From positions 110,357,872 through 110,421,871 of the forward strand of contig NC_085047.1 in NCBI RefSeq assembly GCF_963662255.1: a stretch of 64,000 nt of DNA. The letters are read 5' to 3'. The DNA comes from Cinclus cinclus (taxonomy: Eukaryota; Chordata; Aves; Passeriformes; Cinclidae). Every line of letters starts with the position of its first letter. The first letter of the stretch is position 1. Made by a program: the position numbers and the translations under genes. The notes under the pieces were generated by a model, which saw only the letters and a list, made by a program, of their open reading frames with translations, did no database searches and was not told where the DNA came from. Of this stretch, positions 28,101 through 37,959 are shown in pieces.

Positions 28101-31100
28101 TCAGTCTTCCTGTCATCTATGGAAGATAAACATAAGAAGCTTGGAGCAGTAAGTGTCCTGCTGAAAGAGGGTGGGGGTGAAGTTTTATAAAATATTTGAG
28201 CATTGCTGTTTATCAGCTCATGAAGAAGTAGACAATTTTAAAGGAATTTAATTTCCTATCTCTAAAATTAATCTAGACAATTGTGTTAATTTAATTACCT
28301 GTAATGTGTGTTGCTTTCATATACTTTGCCTACCAAAGCATTCTCTGGCAGGTTTGTGCCATGACCCCAGAGTAGAATTAGTGTCATGGCAGAGAAGAGA
28401 GATGCAATTCTTCTGCTCCAACTTCTCTTTTCTTCTTCACTAGCTTTTTATAGTCAGTGCAGTTCTGAGTAGGAGAGCACTCAGAGGCCAGATGGAAAAA
28501 TATAATTTTATTTCTGGGTCTGATTGTTATCACAATCTACCCTGCAGAGATAAACCTGGAAATACTAATACAATAAGCAGTTGTCCTTGTCTTACTACTG
28601 TTACCTGAAGGCTTCTGTATGGATGTAGAGGTCATTCAGCAAAAACCACAGTAACATCATTCCTGCATTCTGTGAAAGAGATTATATTTCTGACATTTTG
28701 AGAAATCAAATAGTAGATTGTTCACATCAAAGCAAGAGGTCAGTTCTACAGAGGATGCAACTACAAAACTATATAGCATAATCAGAAAAAATGCCATAAA
28801 AAAAAGCACTTACACTCCTGCTTATCAGAAGGATGGAAGGTAAGGTGCAGTTGTATTTCAGAATAAGAAAAGACTTGGAAATGTGTTAAAAATCATTACT
28901 TTTAAACAAAATATGAAACAGAATGCAAGAAGCAGCATAGTGAATTTCCTGGTGAGTACTTGCATAGTATGTACAAAGTATTGCAGTAAAACCAGGTGTA
29001 GGTTTGGATGTTTTGGTTGGTTGTGGTTTTGCAGGTGTTCTTATTTATTTTGTCACTTAATTTACATTTATTACATTGTATGACACAGTTAAAAATGTCT
29101 TAAGTTTGTAATTGATGTATCTAGAACGTGATAGAAAAATAAGAAAATACATGGTTGTTTTTCCTATCCTGGGCCTCACAATAAAGGGATTAATTTATCG
29201 TCCGTAAGACTTCTCTGAGGCTTTGCTATTAACACAGATTCTACTTGTGCATTGCTTAAATGCCAGCACTGTGAAGAAATTGTAGTAATTTACAACTCTC
29301 CTTCTGTGTGACTTTTCATCTGTATAGAATTTTCTTGTGCATCTTTATTGATTTGATTATTTTTTCTCTGGAAGGTATAAATGAGGGTTTAATAGAACCC
29401 AAGAATGAAAAAGTTGCAAGTCACATAAACTCGCATTACTTTTCTTTTAAAAAATTCTAAAAATATTTTCAGTGCCAGAAACAAGATTTTTTTGTTTCCT
29501 CCCTGCCCCATAAAGGTGTAGCAGAGAAGACACAACTTCTGAAACTCAATGTTCCTGCAACCTTCATGCTGGTGGCTCTGGATGAAGGTCCAGGCCCTCC
29601 AATTAAATACCAGTATGCTGAGCTGGGGAAGCTGTACACGGTGGTGTCGCAGCTGATCCGCTGTTGCAACGTCTCATCGCGGATGCAGTCTTCTATCAAT
29701 GGTACAGTGAATTTAAACGTTGCTTTAGATCCACTGACTAAATCAGTAAATGTCTTTTTGTGCATGTTTAGCTATTATTTGTAAAGTCAGTCAGATGGGA
29801 AATATTTTCCTTTTATGTTTAGCAGCTCCTTTCATTTAAAGAAACAAATCCGTTTGTCATAAGCAAAACTAATTTGTTGTACTAAAAAGATCAAAACAGA
29901 AATCTGTTCTGTATTTTATGCTGCTTGTCATATTCCTTAAAATTGTAGGGAAATACTTAGTAAAGTAGGAGGCTGTTCATTACAAAATAGTAATGCTTTT
30001 AGAACAGTTTAAGCCCATTGTAAAGAGTTGTCCAAAGATGTTTTTATCCTGAGTAGGCGATAAAAAAAACAGACTACAGAAATAATCTGTACAGGAAAAA
30101 CACCACAACAGGTTTTGAGGTAACTGATAGTGCTTACCACTGAAGAGATGTTGCATTGTTTTGGGTAGCTCTTGAATATGATTTGATGCTCATTCACACT
30201 CAAGACAGCAAACAGAAGCCAGTGCTTCAGTTTATAAAAGAGAAAGGACCAGCTAGAAATTGATTAACCACAGTGTAAATTGTTAACATTTCCAGTAGCT
30301 GAATAGAGTGCAGTTATTTTTGAGGAATGGTGACAGGGTATTGGGCCATGTGGACTTTATAGCCTGTATCTGTACACATTCTGCTAGGCATATTTTAGAA
30401 AACCTAATTAGAAATCTGTAGAGAAGCTATTTAATGGCAAACTCATTACAGCTTGATGTGTCAGGCTATAAAGTCAATAGGCTAGACTGTGCTATAGTAA
30501 GATTAATGAACTGAAAATTTTACTGTGTTGTAATAAGCTTCAGAATCATGTTGCAATTTCGGTTGGGGTTTTTTCCATTGCATTACTTGAAGCTGAAAGT
30601 GAAAAGATACTTTACCTGTGAAAAAGTTGTATATTCACAATATTCATAATATTGTACCAAAAAGATTATTTATGTGAACTTTACTTTGACTACTAATTAT
30701 GATTACTATTTGCATAATATTTTTTTGCTTCAGCTTGTGAAGCTAGAAAAGTTCTCCCTAGTCTTCTGGGTATCTTCAAACTATAATTCAAAACACTGCT
30801 AAATTCAGGAGTATCAGGAGCAAATCAACATTCTTTCACTACACAAAATGAAGCTGACTAAATAAGATATATTAATTACAAAAGTATATTTATTCTCCCC
30901 ACTCCAGAGATTCGGATGGGACTGTTCTAACATAGATATTGTTCTGAACACTTTTGCATTCTCTTGTGAAGTAAACAGACACTGTGTCCTTAACATATGA
31001 CTTGGGCTGTGTTACACAAGCAGTGAAGTAGATAAATGCAGGAGAAAAGAAGATTTCTCTGAGGAATCTCAGTGCTTTCTCCTCATGCATGTGAACATGT

Positions 31101-34100
31101 CTCCAGCTGTTCTGCTTTGATTGTCACTGCATCATCTTATCAGAGAGGGAGAAGTAGCTCTCTCAGGCAGCAAGTGTCAAGCTTCACATACATAAAAATT
31201 AGTTATTTCTTACTATTTTTTTTCCAAAGAAAGTCAGCTGCTAAGGAGGGTTTGTGTTTTTTCTCCATCTGTGTTTTTTGATGAGTTACTCCAGTTTGTA
31301 TTTTGGAATATCTATTGTGAAGGTACTTCAGCACCTTTTGATCTGTAATAACTGGTTGTTCCAGGTAATCCCCCACTTGCCAATCCTTATGGTGATCCTA
31401 ATTTATCTCAACCTATAATGGCACTTCAGCAGAACGTAGCAGATATTCTGTTTGTGAGAACTAGTTATGTAAAGAAAATTATTGAAGATTGCAGCAACTC
31501 TGAAGAGACCATCAAGTTGCTTCGTTTCTGCTGTTGGGAGAATCCTCAGTTCTCTTCCACAGTCCTCAGTGAACTACTTTGGCAGGTAAAAATAAAAAAC
31601 TAGAAGAAAGGTGGAAATAAAAATATGAATGATTCTGCACTTATATGTAAGAATGTTGTATTAAATACTAAACAGGTGCTTGATAATAAACTTTCCTCAA
31701 GATGGTATCCTCTGTCAGTATTTACAGTCTTAGGTCTGTACATCACATTGGAGTACTGTGGGAAACGCTTTATGAATTTAGGGAAGCAATCAACCTTTAA
31801 CAAGTCAGGAATGATGTGTTAAGGGTGGAAAGTAGGCTGAGGTGGTCTTTGAGTATTTCAAGAGCATCTACTAAAGCTTTCTGTCATTATCCATAAAAGA
31901 GATTTTATATGACGTGGGGAGTTGGGATAATTTCCTAAGATCTCCCTTGTATTTATTTCAAGTATGTTTGTAAGGTTTTTTCACAAGTCTGCAGAACATA
32001 TTTGGCTTCAGATTCACAAAGAATCTTTGATACTGTCTCGTATTTCCATTTTGTTCTCTGTAAGGTCAGTTACACTTTTCCACTCCAAATAAAATTCTTT
32101 ACTTCGATTAGCCCATCTTTATACTTGCACTTTTTTTTTCATGTAACATCACATTATTCTATGTCCCTTTGTTTGACACTTGAAAGAATCATAATAAAAA
32201 TCACTTTACTGATACTTTGCTAGCCATGTATTTTACATTTTAGGGCAACCTGTGAAGACAGCCTTTGTACACGTTGCTTCAAAGTATCAATATCAATGAA
32301 AAGTGCCATTTTTAAATTTTGCTTTCCTAAAGGTATTTTTTAAGGTACTTTCTTCAGCATATCATGCTTGGGGCTTCAGATCAACTGTGTCAGAAAAGCA
32401 TAAAGAAACATTTTGCTCTTTACAGAACCTACTGTATTTAAAAACAAATCAAATGAAATTGTAACCCTCAAAATTCCTGACACAACCAACACTTTCTAGA
32501 AAAGAAGTATTGTATCTTGAAATACCCTTTGAATTACAATGAACTTCAAATGAATTGTGTTCTTGTATTTGACTGTGTAAGCTGCATGCCTCAAGGAATG
32601 CTTTCTTGTGTTCTCTGCATTTTCACTTTTTAGGTTGCATATTCATATACATACGAGCTTCGACCTTATTTGGATCTGCTTCTGCAAATCCTGTTAATTG
32701 AGGACTCTTGGCAAACTCACAGGTCAGTATTTACCTGTCCTTTTATAATTCAATATTGTTCTGTACAGATTGTTTTTCCAGCAGTTCTGTTGCTAATCCT
32801 TTCAATAGGTTTATTTTCAATAGGTATTAAATCAAAATTCACAAATAAAGCAATTTTTTGTGTTTTTATCTGAAATTCTGAGATAAGTACAACTTTTCAC
32901 CTTCCTTGCTATTGAGAAGTTTGCTATAATGCCAGGATTTCTCACATACAAGAGAATGTGCTGTTTAGATTAAACTCAGTTGGTCTTCCCTGTGATGTGC
33001 TCAAGTTGATCTGTAGAAACATCCCCTTGAGGTGGGTCAGAGATAGCCTGGGCTTGCTCAGGAGCACATCAAATATAGGAGTGGTACCAAGACAGGCATC
33101 AAGTGTGAATGTGGGAGAAAAGAATATTTTACATAGAGGTATTCTCTGTGTGATCACCCTTCAAGAGAGTTGTAGCTTCACCATATTACATATTGATCCA
33201 GTATAAAACCTGATTTTTATATGTCTACAGTATAAAGATTCTGAAAGTTATTAAAAATTGTAATTACTGCAAATACTGTTCATGCGAATAGTCCATTTTT
33301 CTGAAATTTAATACAAAATTAGTAGGTAAGATAGCACAAATGTCATCAATTACCTGTCAGTGTGGCAAAATATCAGTGTTTCATAATAAGCAGTTCTAGG
33401 TAGTATGGGATTTACTGAATAATTTCCTGCTTTGTCTCATAGGACATTTCAAGTACTTTGAGTGAGAGCACACTTTTTGGGTATGGGAGCAGACTCCTCC
33501 TGTCCTTAGCTGTGGAAGCAGACTGCTCATTTAGGATGTTTCCAGTTGCCTGGGTTTATTTTAGGAGGGACTCAGAGGAGATGGTTGTCTGGCTTAATTA
33601 TCCATACTCCAAGATATGATGACTGAGTTGTAGGGATTTTGTGATTTTCTTTATGGGATTTCCTATGCCTATATAATGCAGTTAGTTTATATTATCTTCT
33701 TGATAAACAAATAATTCTGTGAGGTAAGTCCATGGAATTCTGGAGGATGGGCATACTTTAATACATATGAAGTAAAACAATGGATTTTTAGGGTTGAACT
33801 GCAGGTAAGAAATCATGGAAGTGGTTGTTGAGGATAATGCTGTATTTGGAATAGCAGGGTATGAAGGAGGTGTAATATTGTGATGTGGCTTCCCTGGAGA
33901 AGTATATCACTCCATCTTCCATTGCAGTGTCAGGAGCAGCACTGCTCTATGGAATTGTGTTAGACTTCCAAAGAAGGTATTAAATGGCCAGCTCCAGTCA
34001 TCAGTTACTTCTTGCTGCCACTTCTGACCATAGCTTGAAGTACTTGTCTCTGCCCTGTTCTTGGTTTTGCTGTGATAATCAGAGAATTTTAATGATAGTT

Positions 34101-37100
34101 GTCTTCTCTTTCAAAAAACAAAACAAAGCAAAAACACCACACCACACACATGCACACACACACCCCCCACCCCAAAACATTGAAATTGTCCATTGTAAAT
34201 GGTGTTTTGTAAGTCTTAGAGAACAAGTCTGATCTGACCTTGGGCAGTGTGCATCTCTTGGGGCAACTTGTCCTCTGGTACTGCAAGATCACTACTGCTG
34301 GCCCTTGGCATCAGACCCACTCTCTTAAATTTCTCTTGATTGACAGGTTCAAGCACCAAGTTTGGAATGGTAAAAGTGCCATTCCGTTAAATTAACTGAA
34401 GTAAAGCTAGTCATTGCTTTACAGATGGAGCCTGGGCGTAGCTCTGTGAGACACCAATGTGGGTTCTGTGGCCCCTCTGACTTGTTTTGAAGCCAAAAGT
34501 ATGCCAGTTCTCAGTTTTTGCAGTTTCAAGGTATCAGTTAATTCGTCTGCCCTGTTCAAGAGCAGAAAATGCAGAAACTGGGCTTAGTTCCAGGGAATGC
34601 CCAAGTCACTTTTCCCATGCACAAATATGTACCATTCATTCCCCTTCAGAGGAGCTGCCTGTAAAAGGGTGTCTTTGAGAAACATAACTGAGTGTAAGTA
34701 ACCATTGGGTTGAGGATTTAACTGTTCTGATTCTGTAAGGACCTACTGGGTAAACAGGGCTGATTTGTAAATGCAGTAGATACTTTAGTAATAAAATTAA
34801 ACTGTTAAAGTTGATACTGTGACTAGAATTAATCATACTTACATTTCTATGTATCTTGTTTTATATATTTTTTAGCACATTCAGTAATTTTTGACCTAAG
34901 TTATATATACCATGTGTCAGGTTAATTTTCTGATTTTAAAATACCTCTTGGCTAACACTAGAAGTCAGAACATCAACCATCCCTTTTATAATTACACTGT
35001 ATATAGAACCTTAACTCAAATGCTAGAACTCTTTAACACTTAAAGTTTTGTTGTTGTTTTGGTTTGCTTTTTTCTAGGATTCACAATGCACTTAAGGGAA
35101 TCCCAGATGACAGAGATGGACTCTTTGACACCATTCAGCGCTCGAAGAATCATTATCAGAAAAGAGCTTACCAGTGTATAAAGTGCATGGTAGCTCTCTT
35201 CGGCAACTGCCCTGTAGCTTACCAGATCCTTCAGGTGATACCTTTTATTCTGTTTCTTGCTGCTTTTTTCCACACTTCTGTCTTTAAAAATAAATAAATA
35301 AATAAATAAATAAAATCCCACCATTATTCAGTTTTTGACACCTTGATTAAATTACATCTTCCAGGGACAACTCATTCAAACCTTCTGTATGAGAAGGTCG
35401 TTATAAGGGATTGAAAGCAATCTGGTTAAATCGACACTCATTTGCAGCTGTGATGCAGCTGCACATCTACAGACTTAATTTCAAACTTGAAGTCTTCTTT
35501 GGGGAGAAAAGGATATTTGTGACTCCCTTTAAACAGCAGCAGATAGGTTGGTGGTCTCTGACAGCTGATGTATAGGAAAGGAAAAATTTTAGTTTTCAAC
35601 AACAGCGGAAATAATTGTGAATTGTTCATTTTCCATCTGCAGAGCAATGGAGATTTGAAGAGAAAATGGACCTGGGCAGTGGAATGGCTTGGAGATGAGC
35701 TGGAGCGTAGACCATACACTGGCAATCCCCAATACACCTACAATAATTGGTCTCCACCAATACAGAGCAATGAAACATCAAATGGCTACTTCCTAGAGAG
35801 GTCACACAGTGCTAGAATGACTCTTGCAAAGGCTTGTGAACTCTGCCCAGAGGAGGTAAAGAATTAATTTGTCTTTCAGTTAAGAAATTGAGTTAAGTGC
35901 TTCTGTAAATAATTAACATTAGCAACAGTCTCCACTCATTAAGAGGTAATATATTTCATATGTACTTTATAAGTACGGATTTAATTTTTGTTGTTCAGAT
36001 TTTATTACTGTTCCTATAGACATCTGTCACTTAGAGAATTAGCAGTATAAAATTTAAATTGACCATTTGAAGTAGATTATGAATGGGTCTGCCAGTATTA
36101 TGTTGATAGAGGGAATTTTTATTTAGTACAGTACAATATAGGTGATGGGGTTGGAGTGGAATTTTTCTTTAAATGTCTAAAACATTACTCTAGCATGTCT
36201 GAAACAATCACTTACTTGCACATAGGATTGGTTCAGGCTAGAAAAACTGTAATATGTTTTTAGAAAGTAAATTAAATTGGCTGTTTCAAACTTCAGGAAC
36301 CAGATGATCCTGATGCCCCAGATGAACATGAGTCTTCTCCACCTGAAGATGCCCCACTGTACCCCCATTCACCTGGTTCCCAGTATCAACAGGTAAAAGT
36401 TCTGAGTTGAACTATTTATTCAGAGTTTCAGGTTTGCTTTTTTTAGCATTTATGGTGACTTAAATTATAAGCATTTACCCAGAAGCATATTATTGTCAAA
36501 TACCATGTTTGGAGGAATAAAGATAAAGGTACACCTCCATTTCACCAGGAGCAGTTTCACCATCAGAGCTTCAGATGAGAATTTTATCAGATCAGAGGTT
36601 AATCATCCACAGACAGAGCAGATTGATGCTATCACAGTCTACTGCATACTGAATTTGATTCTGTAGTATTTATTGACATTGATAATATTTTGTGAGTTGC
36701 TGTCTTGTTTTCAAATATAAAATCAAGTCTCAAGGCCTGAATTTGGATAACTGGAAGGCTCTAGGGCAAAAAGCAAATGGCTGTGTTGCCATGTAACTCA
36801 TGCTGTGAACACTGATCTCTAAATCTTAAGTACATGTAAAATCCAAATCTGTTTTTCTGTTAAATGGCTGCTTTGTTAATACTTTGCAGTGGAAAGCCAT
36901 ATCTGGAAGAAATCATAACCAGGATCTTCTTACTGAATTGACTAAATTATTAGATCCCTCAGTTGCCATTTTTTTGTTCCAATTCATTCTGTATATTCCA
37001 AATCTGCTAATTTAATTTCCTTTCCTGCCCAAATCCATTTTCCCCTCCATCTTGCTTTCCTTACTTGATGTTCTCAGCAGAGCAGTTGGTAAGTCATGCA

Positions 37101-37959
37101 GATTTTCCCACTCCTTCCTGAGCTCCCAAGTTCAGACACATTCCGTAACCTCACCATTGCCCTTGTCATGTGTTCACTTGCAAGAGAGAGCATTTCTCAC
37201 TAACACACACACACAGTCCTCATACTCTTGGTTTCTCCACAAACTCTGCAAAACAGTAGATAAGATGGTTTTGTTTGCCAGATGTGTGTGTGACTTTTGA
37301 AATTGGGGCAGAGCATTTGCAGAAAGCTACTGGTCTTGATTTCATTCAGTTCTGTAACATTGAGATTTCCCCCTTAAAAATTTAAGTATGCTGTATAAAC
37401 ACAGGTTTGCTTTTTCCACTGTTTTAGATAAAGAAGTCAAGCTGGTTGAATCTGTTAATAAAATACGTGCACGGTTTATTGTGGCAGCACATAGGCAACC
37501 TCTCTTGGTGTCCTTTTTTTCTTTCTTGCTGCTTTTGCTTTGCATGTGACTTTTTGTGATTCAAAAGCTGAGATTACTGTTTGAACTGATCCTTTTATCT
37601 TTACATGTTGAAAATTTGTTTCCCTTCTGTATAATTCGTCAAGGTAAGTATAAGGTGTGAATGAGAGGAATGAAGCAGCTGGGTTGTGTGTTTTTACCGA
37701 TGTAGGTAGACGAGAAGTTGGTGTGCTTGAGGAGACTTTCCAGTAGTCTGAGTGGAAAGGGGGAAAGCAGGGAGAGACAGCCCAGAGGTTTAAATCCCTT
37801 TGAAATGTGTGTGCTTTGTTGCAGAATAACCACGTGCATGGACAGCCATATACGGGCCCGGCAGCACATCATATGAACAACCCTCAACGAACTGGCCAAC
37901 GAGCACAAGAAAACTACGAAGGCAGTGAAGAAGTTTCCCCGCCTCAGACAAAAGATTAG
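895..37959 (+). CDS. USP9X: USP9X (FAF-X) ubiquitin-specific protease, 3' 28 coding exons (5'-partial)
   Basis: Cysteine protease of the USP family that removes ubiquitin from protein substrates (family knowledge: SMAD4, MCL1, ASK1 and others; cytosol and cytoskeleton-associated). I joined 28 exons by GT/AG sites and phase, giving 5,235 nt, or 1,744 residues plus stop, with no frameshift or internal stop. Visible in order: a ubiquitin-like segment (fragment residues ~71-155), a Ser-rich linker (~160-185), armadillo-like helical sequence, then the USP domain (~749-1150). That domain has the Cys box (Cys758, NAGATCYMN), the QHDALEF motif, CxxC pairs (CQGC, CEKC), the His box (His1070, GGHYYSY) and the closing [11 protein letters not shown] motif. 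After it come a long helical C-terminal region and an acidic, Pro-rich tail. Adding 808 puts Cys758 at human Cys1566, so about 808 N-terminal residues are outside the window. The stop follows KD, where the human protein, from memory, ends KDQ. It could be a diverged USP9X paralogue rather than the main orthologue. Confidence 0.93.
2617..2857 (+). CDS. USP9X: USP9X exon, residues 71-151 (ubiquitin-like segment)
   Basis: Starts AFRGKH after a TTTGCAG acceptor and ends KDKT before GTGAGT. It encodes a ubiquitin-like fold segment ([14 protein letters not shown], then [12 protein letters not shown]). This is the exon that differs most from the human protein as I recall it. Confidence 0.93.
3067..3216 (+). 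CDS. USP9X: USP9X exon, residues 152-201 (Ser-rich linker)
   Basis: Begins LITAKLTQI after TTTTTCAG and ends CLPGV before GTAAGC; 50 whole codons. It carries a low-complexity Ser/Asp/Gly/His linker ([15 protein letters not shown]), probably disordered. Confidence 0.93.
3286..3322 (+). repeat. Extended T tract at a USP9X acceptor
   Basis: Almost pure T (with a few G and C) serving as the pyrimidine tract of the exon beginning at 3,328. Its length could vary between individuals. Confidence 0.8.
3328..3448 (+). CDS. USP9X: USP9X exon, residues 202-241
   Basis: Begins [18 protein letters not shown] and ends KLMPP with a phase-1 donor (G|GTAAAA). The acceptor CCTTAAG is preceded by an unusually long, nearly pure T tract. 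Confidence 0.93.
3805..3935 (+). CDS. USP9X: USP9X exon, residues 242-285
   Basis: Follows ATTGCAG and encodes [17 protein letters not shown] through SQVLYLTE, ending before GTTTGT. The split codon with the previous exon gives Asp. Confidence 0.93.
4194..4472 (+). CDS. USP9X: USP9X exon, residues 286-378
   Basis: Starts [16 protein letters not shown] after TTATAG and ends VEGTSTISP before GTAATA; 93 whole codons. The last few residues before the junction differ from the human protein as I recall it, where this junction is variable. Confidence 0.93.
4773..5858 (+). mobile_element. CR1 LINE, ~1.1-kb 3' fragment with decayed reverse transcriptase
   Basis: Encodes the C-terminal part of a CR1 reverse transcriptase ([18 protein letters not shown], then the active-site strand as FADNTKL), followed by FWAPQY and [12 protein letters not shown] in shifted frames. 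It then runs into the CR1 3' UTR and ends CCAACTCAGCATATTCTGTGAT. It is inactive: a TAG stop at 5,110-5,112, frameshifts, and the second Asp of the usual FADD replaced by Asn. It sits in the USP9X intron between 4,472 and 7,629, in the host orientation. Confidence 0.92.
7629..7754 (+). CDS. USP9X: USP9X exon, residues 379-420
   Basis: Encodes [16 protein letters not shown] through RLAQQISDE, between a CTTCCAG acceptor and a GTTGGT donor; 42 whole codons. It follows a 3.2-kb intron holding a CR1 insertion. Confidence 0.93.
9782..9907 (+). CDS. USP9X: USP9X exon, residues 421-462
   Basis: Encodes [16 protein letters not shown] through EEISKIYEK, between TTTTTCAG and GTAAGA; 42 whole codons. 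Confidence 0.93.
12203..12235. repeat. A-rich low-complexity tract
   Basis: Poly-A broken by CAACAACA, in the USP9X intron before the exon at 12,535. Confidence 0.8.
12535..12701 (+). CDS. USP9X: USP9X exon, residues 463-517
   Basis: Encodes [20 protein letters not shown] through DLLLHCHS, between TTTCCACAG and GTAAGT. It ends with two bases of the next Lys codon. Confidence 0.94.
14585..14720 (+). mobile_element. Probable old CR1 fragment in USP9X intron
   Basis: Weak resemblance to the CR1 segment GAGAAGGGYRACAAG, then GAGGAACRGCTGARAGAGCTGGGG. Both ends are unclear and the copy is strongly diverged. Confidence 0.4.
15908..16016 (+). CDS. USP9X: USP9X exon, residues 518-554
   Basis: Completes Lys, then encodes [20 protein letters not shown] through ITLLFTVLG, between TTTCCAG and GTAAGT. 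Its reading frame is set only by the neighbouring exons, because no long open frame starts with Met here. Confidence 0.93.
16605..16751 (+). CDS. USP9X: USP9X exon, residues 555-603
   Basis: Encodes [20 protein letters not shown] through DWLKRIR, between TTTACACAG and GTAAGT; 49 codons. Confidence 0.93.
16870..17016 (+). CDS. USP9X: USP9X exon, residues 604-652
   Basis: Encodes [20 protein letters not shown] through KGGANLIK, between ATGGCAG and GTAAGT; 49 codons. The preceding intron is only 118 bp. Confidence 0.93.
17785..18007 (+). CDS. USP9X: USP9X exon, residues 653-726
   Basis: Encodes [20 protein letters not shown] through MYYIGTAIT, ending A|GTATGT in phase 1. The spliced codon (A+CT) restores Thr as in the human protein. 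Reading through the donor would give Ser and then Met. Confidence 0.92.
18876..19264 (+). mobile_element. CR1 LINE 3' end in USP9X intron
   Basis: Starts GAAAGGCTGGGAGAGTTAGG, then GTTGTTCAGCCTGGAGGAGG. It continues through AGGAAGAAATTCTTCACTATGA and GGAGCAGGTTGCCCAGTTGT and ends CCTTCCAACCCAAACTGTTG. This is the typical last ~390 bp of an avian CR1 with moderate decay. Confidence 0.88.
20304..20524 (+). CDS. USP9X: USP9X exon, residues 727-800 (catalytic Cys box)
   Basis: Contains the USP Cys box [19 protein letters not shown]. The nucleophile codon is TGT at 20,396-20,398 (fragment Cys758, human Cys1566 by numbering). The acidic stretch [17 protein letters not shown] ends the exon before GTAAAT. 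The catalytic residue is intact. Confidence 0.95.
20920..21110 (+). CDS. USP9X: USP9X exon, residues 801-863 (USP domain)
   Basis: Encodes [18 protein letters not shown] through RGFWKQF plus two bases, between TTTTCAG and GTAAGT. Part of the thumb region of the USP fold. Confidence 0.94.
21539..21712 (+). CDS. USP9X: USP9X exon, residues 864-921 (Q box, first zinc CxxC)
   Basis: Begins [20 protein letters not shown] and ends QKICQGCPH, carrying the first zinc-ligand pair of the fingers region. The donor is CG|GTAAGT. Confidence 0.94.
23595..23736 (+). CDS. USP9X: USP9X exon, residues 922-969 (second zinc CxxC)
   Basis: Begins [20 protein letters not shown] and ends YHCEKCNKK with the second CxxC pair. 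Acceptor TTGCTAG, donor AAG|GTAGTG. Confidence 0.94.
23908..24658 (+). CDS. USP9X: USP9X exon, residues 970-1219 (catalytic His box; 751 nt)
   Basis: The longest exon. It opens [20 protein letters not shown], a USP core strand, and carries the His box [12 protein letters not shown] with the His codon CAT at 24,208-24,210. [11 protein letters not shown] and [13 protein letters not shown] close the USP domain. The exon ends YLNPPP in phase 1 before GTTAGT. It is one residue shorter than the human protein near [13 protein letters not shown], from memory. Confidence 0.96.
25168..25291 (+). CDS. USP9X: USP9X exon, residues 1220-1260
   Basis: Encodes [20 protein letters not shown] through VRGPASD plus TG, between TTCTTTAG and GTATTT. 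Confidence 0.93.
26491..26716 (+). CDS. USP9X: USP9X exon, residues 1261-1336
   Basis: Starts [20 protein letters not shown] after CGTTTCAG and ends SPGPSSQ before GTATTT. Helical repeat region C-terminal to the protease domain. Confidence 0.94.
27799..27928 (+). CDS. USP9X: USP9X exon, residues 1337-1379
   Basis: Encodes [19 protein letters not shown] through FVMYANL, between TTCTGTAG and GTAAGC, ending in phase 1. Confidence 0.93.
29516..29701 (+). CDS. USP9X: USP9X exon, residues 1380-1441
   Basis: Encodes [20 protein letters not shown] through SRMQSSIN plus one base. The acceptor is CATAAAG|GTG behind a CCTCCCTGCCCC tract; the donor is G|GTACAG. Confidence 0.93.
31365..31585 (+). CDS. 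USP9X: USP9X exon, residues 1442-1515
   Basis: Encodes [20 protein letters not shown] through VLSELLWQ, between TTCCAG and GTAAAA. Confidence 0.93.
32634..32722 (+). CDS. USP9X: USP9X exon, residues 1516-1544
   Basis: The smallest coding exon traced (89 nt). It encodes [19 protein letters not shown] through DSWQTH plus two bases. Acceptor TTTTTAG, donor AG|GTCAGT. Confidence 0.93.
34117..34177. repeat. A/C-rich, (CA)n-like low-complexity tract
   Basis: AAAACAAAACAAAGCAAAAA, then CACCACACCACACACATGCA and CACACACACCCCCCACCCC, in a USP9X intron. Confidence 0.8.
35078..35234 (+). CDS. USP9X: USP9X exon, residues 1545-1597
   Basis: Encodes [20 protein letters not shown] through CPVAYQILQ, between TTTTCTAG and GTGATA. 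A (TAAA)n microsatellite lies about 50 bp into the following intron. Confidence 0.93.
35286..35315. repeat. (TAAA)n microsatellite in USP9X intron
   Basis: About six TAAA units starting ~50 bp after the donor at 35,234/35,235. Confidence 0.9.
35643..35855 (+). CDS. USP9X: USP9X exon, residues 1598-1668
   Basis: Encodes [20 protein letters not shown] through [10 protein letters not shown]; 71 codons, between TCTGCAG and GTAAAG. The first residue is Ser, where I recall Gly in human. Confidence 0.93.
36297..36392 (+). CDS. USP9X: USP9X exon, residues 1669-1700 (acidic/Pro-rich tail)
   Basis: Encodes [20 protein letters not shown] through SPGSQYQQ; 32 codons, between AACTTCAG and GTAAAA. Likely disordered. 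Confidence 0.93.
37825..37959 (+). CDS. USP9X: USP9X last coding exon, residues 1701-1744 and stop
   Basis: Encodes [19 protein letters not shown] through [10 protein letters not shown], followed by TAG at 37,957-37,959 and an in-phase TGA. The acceptor is TTGTTGCAG. Confidence 0.95.
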
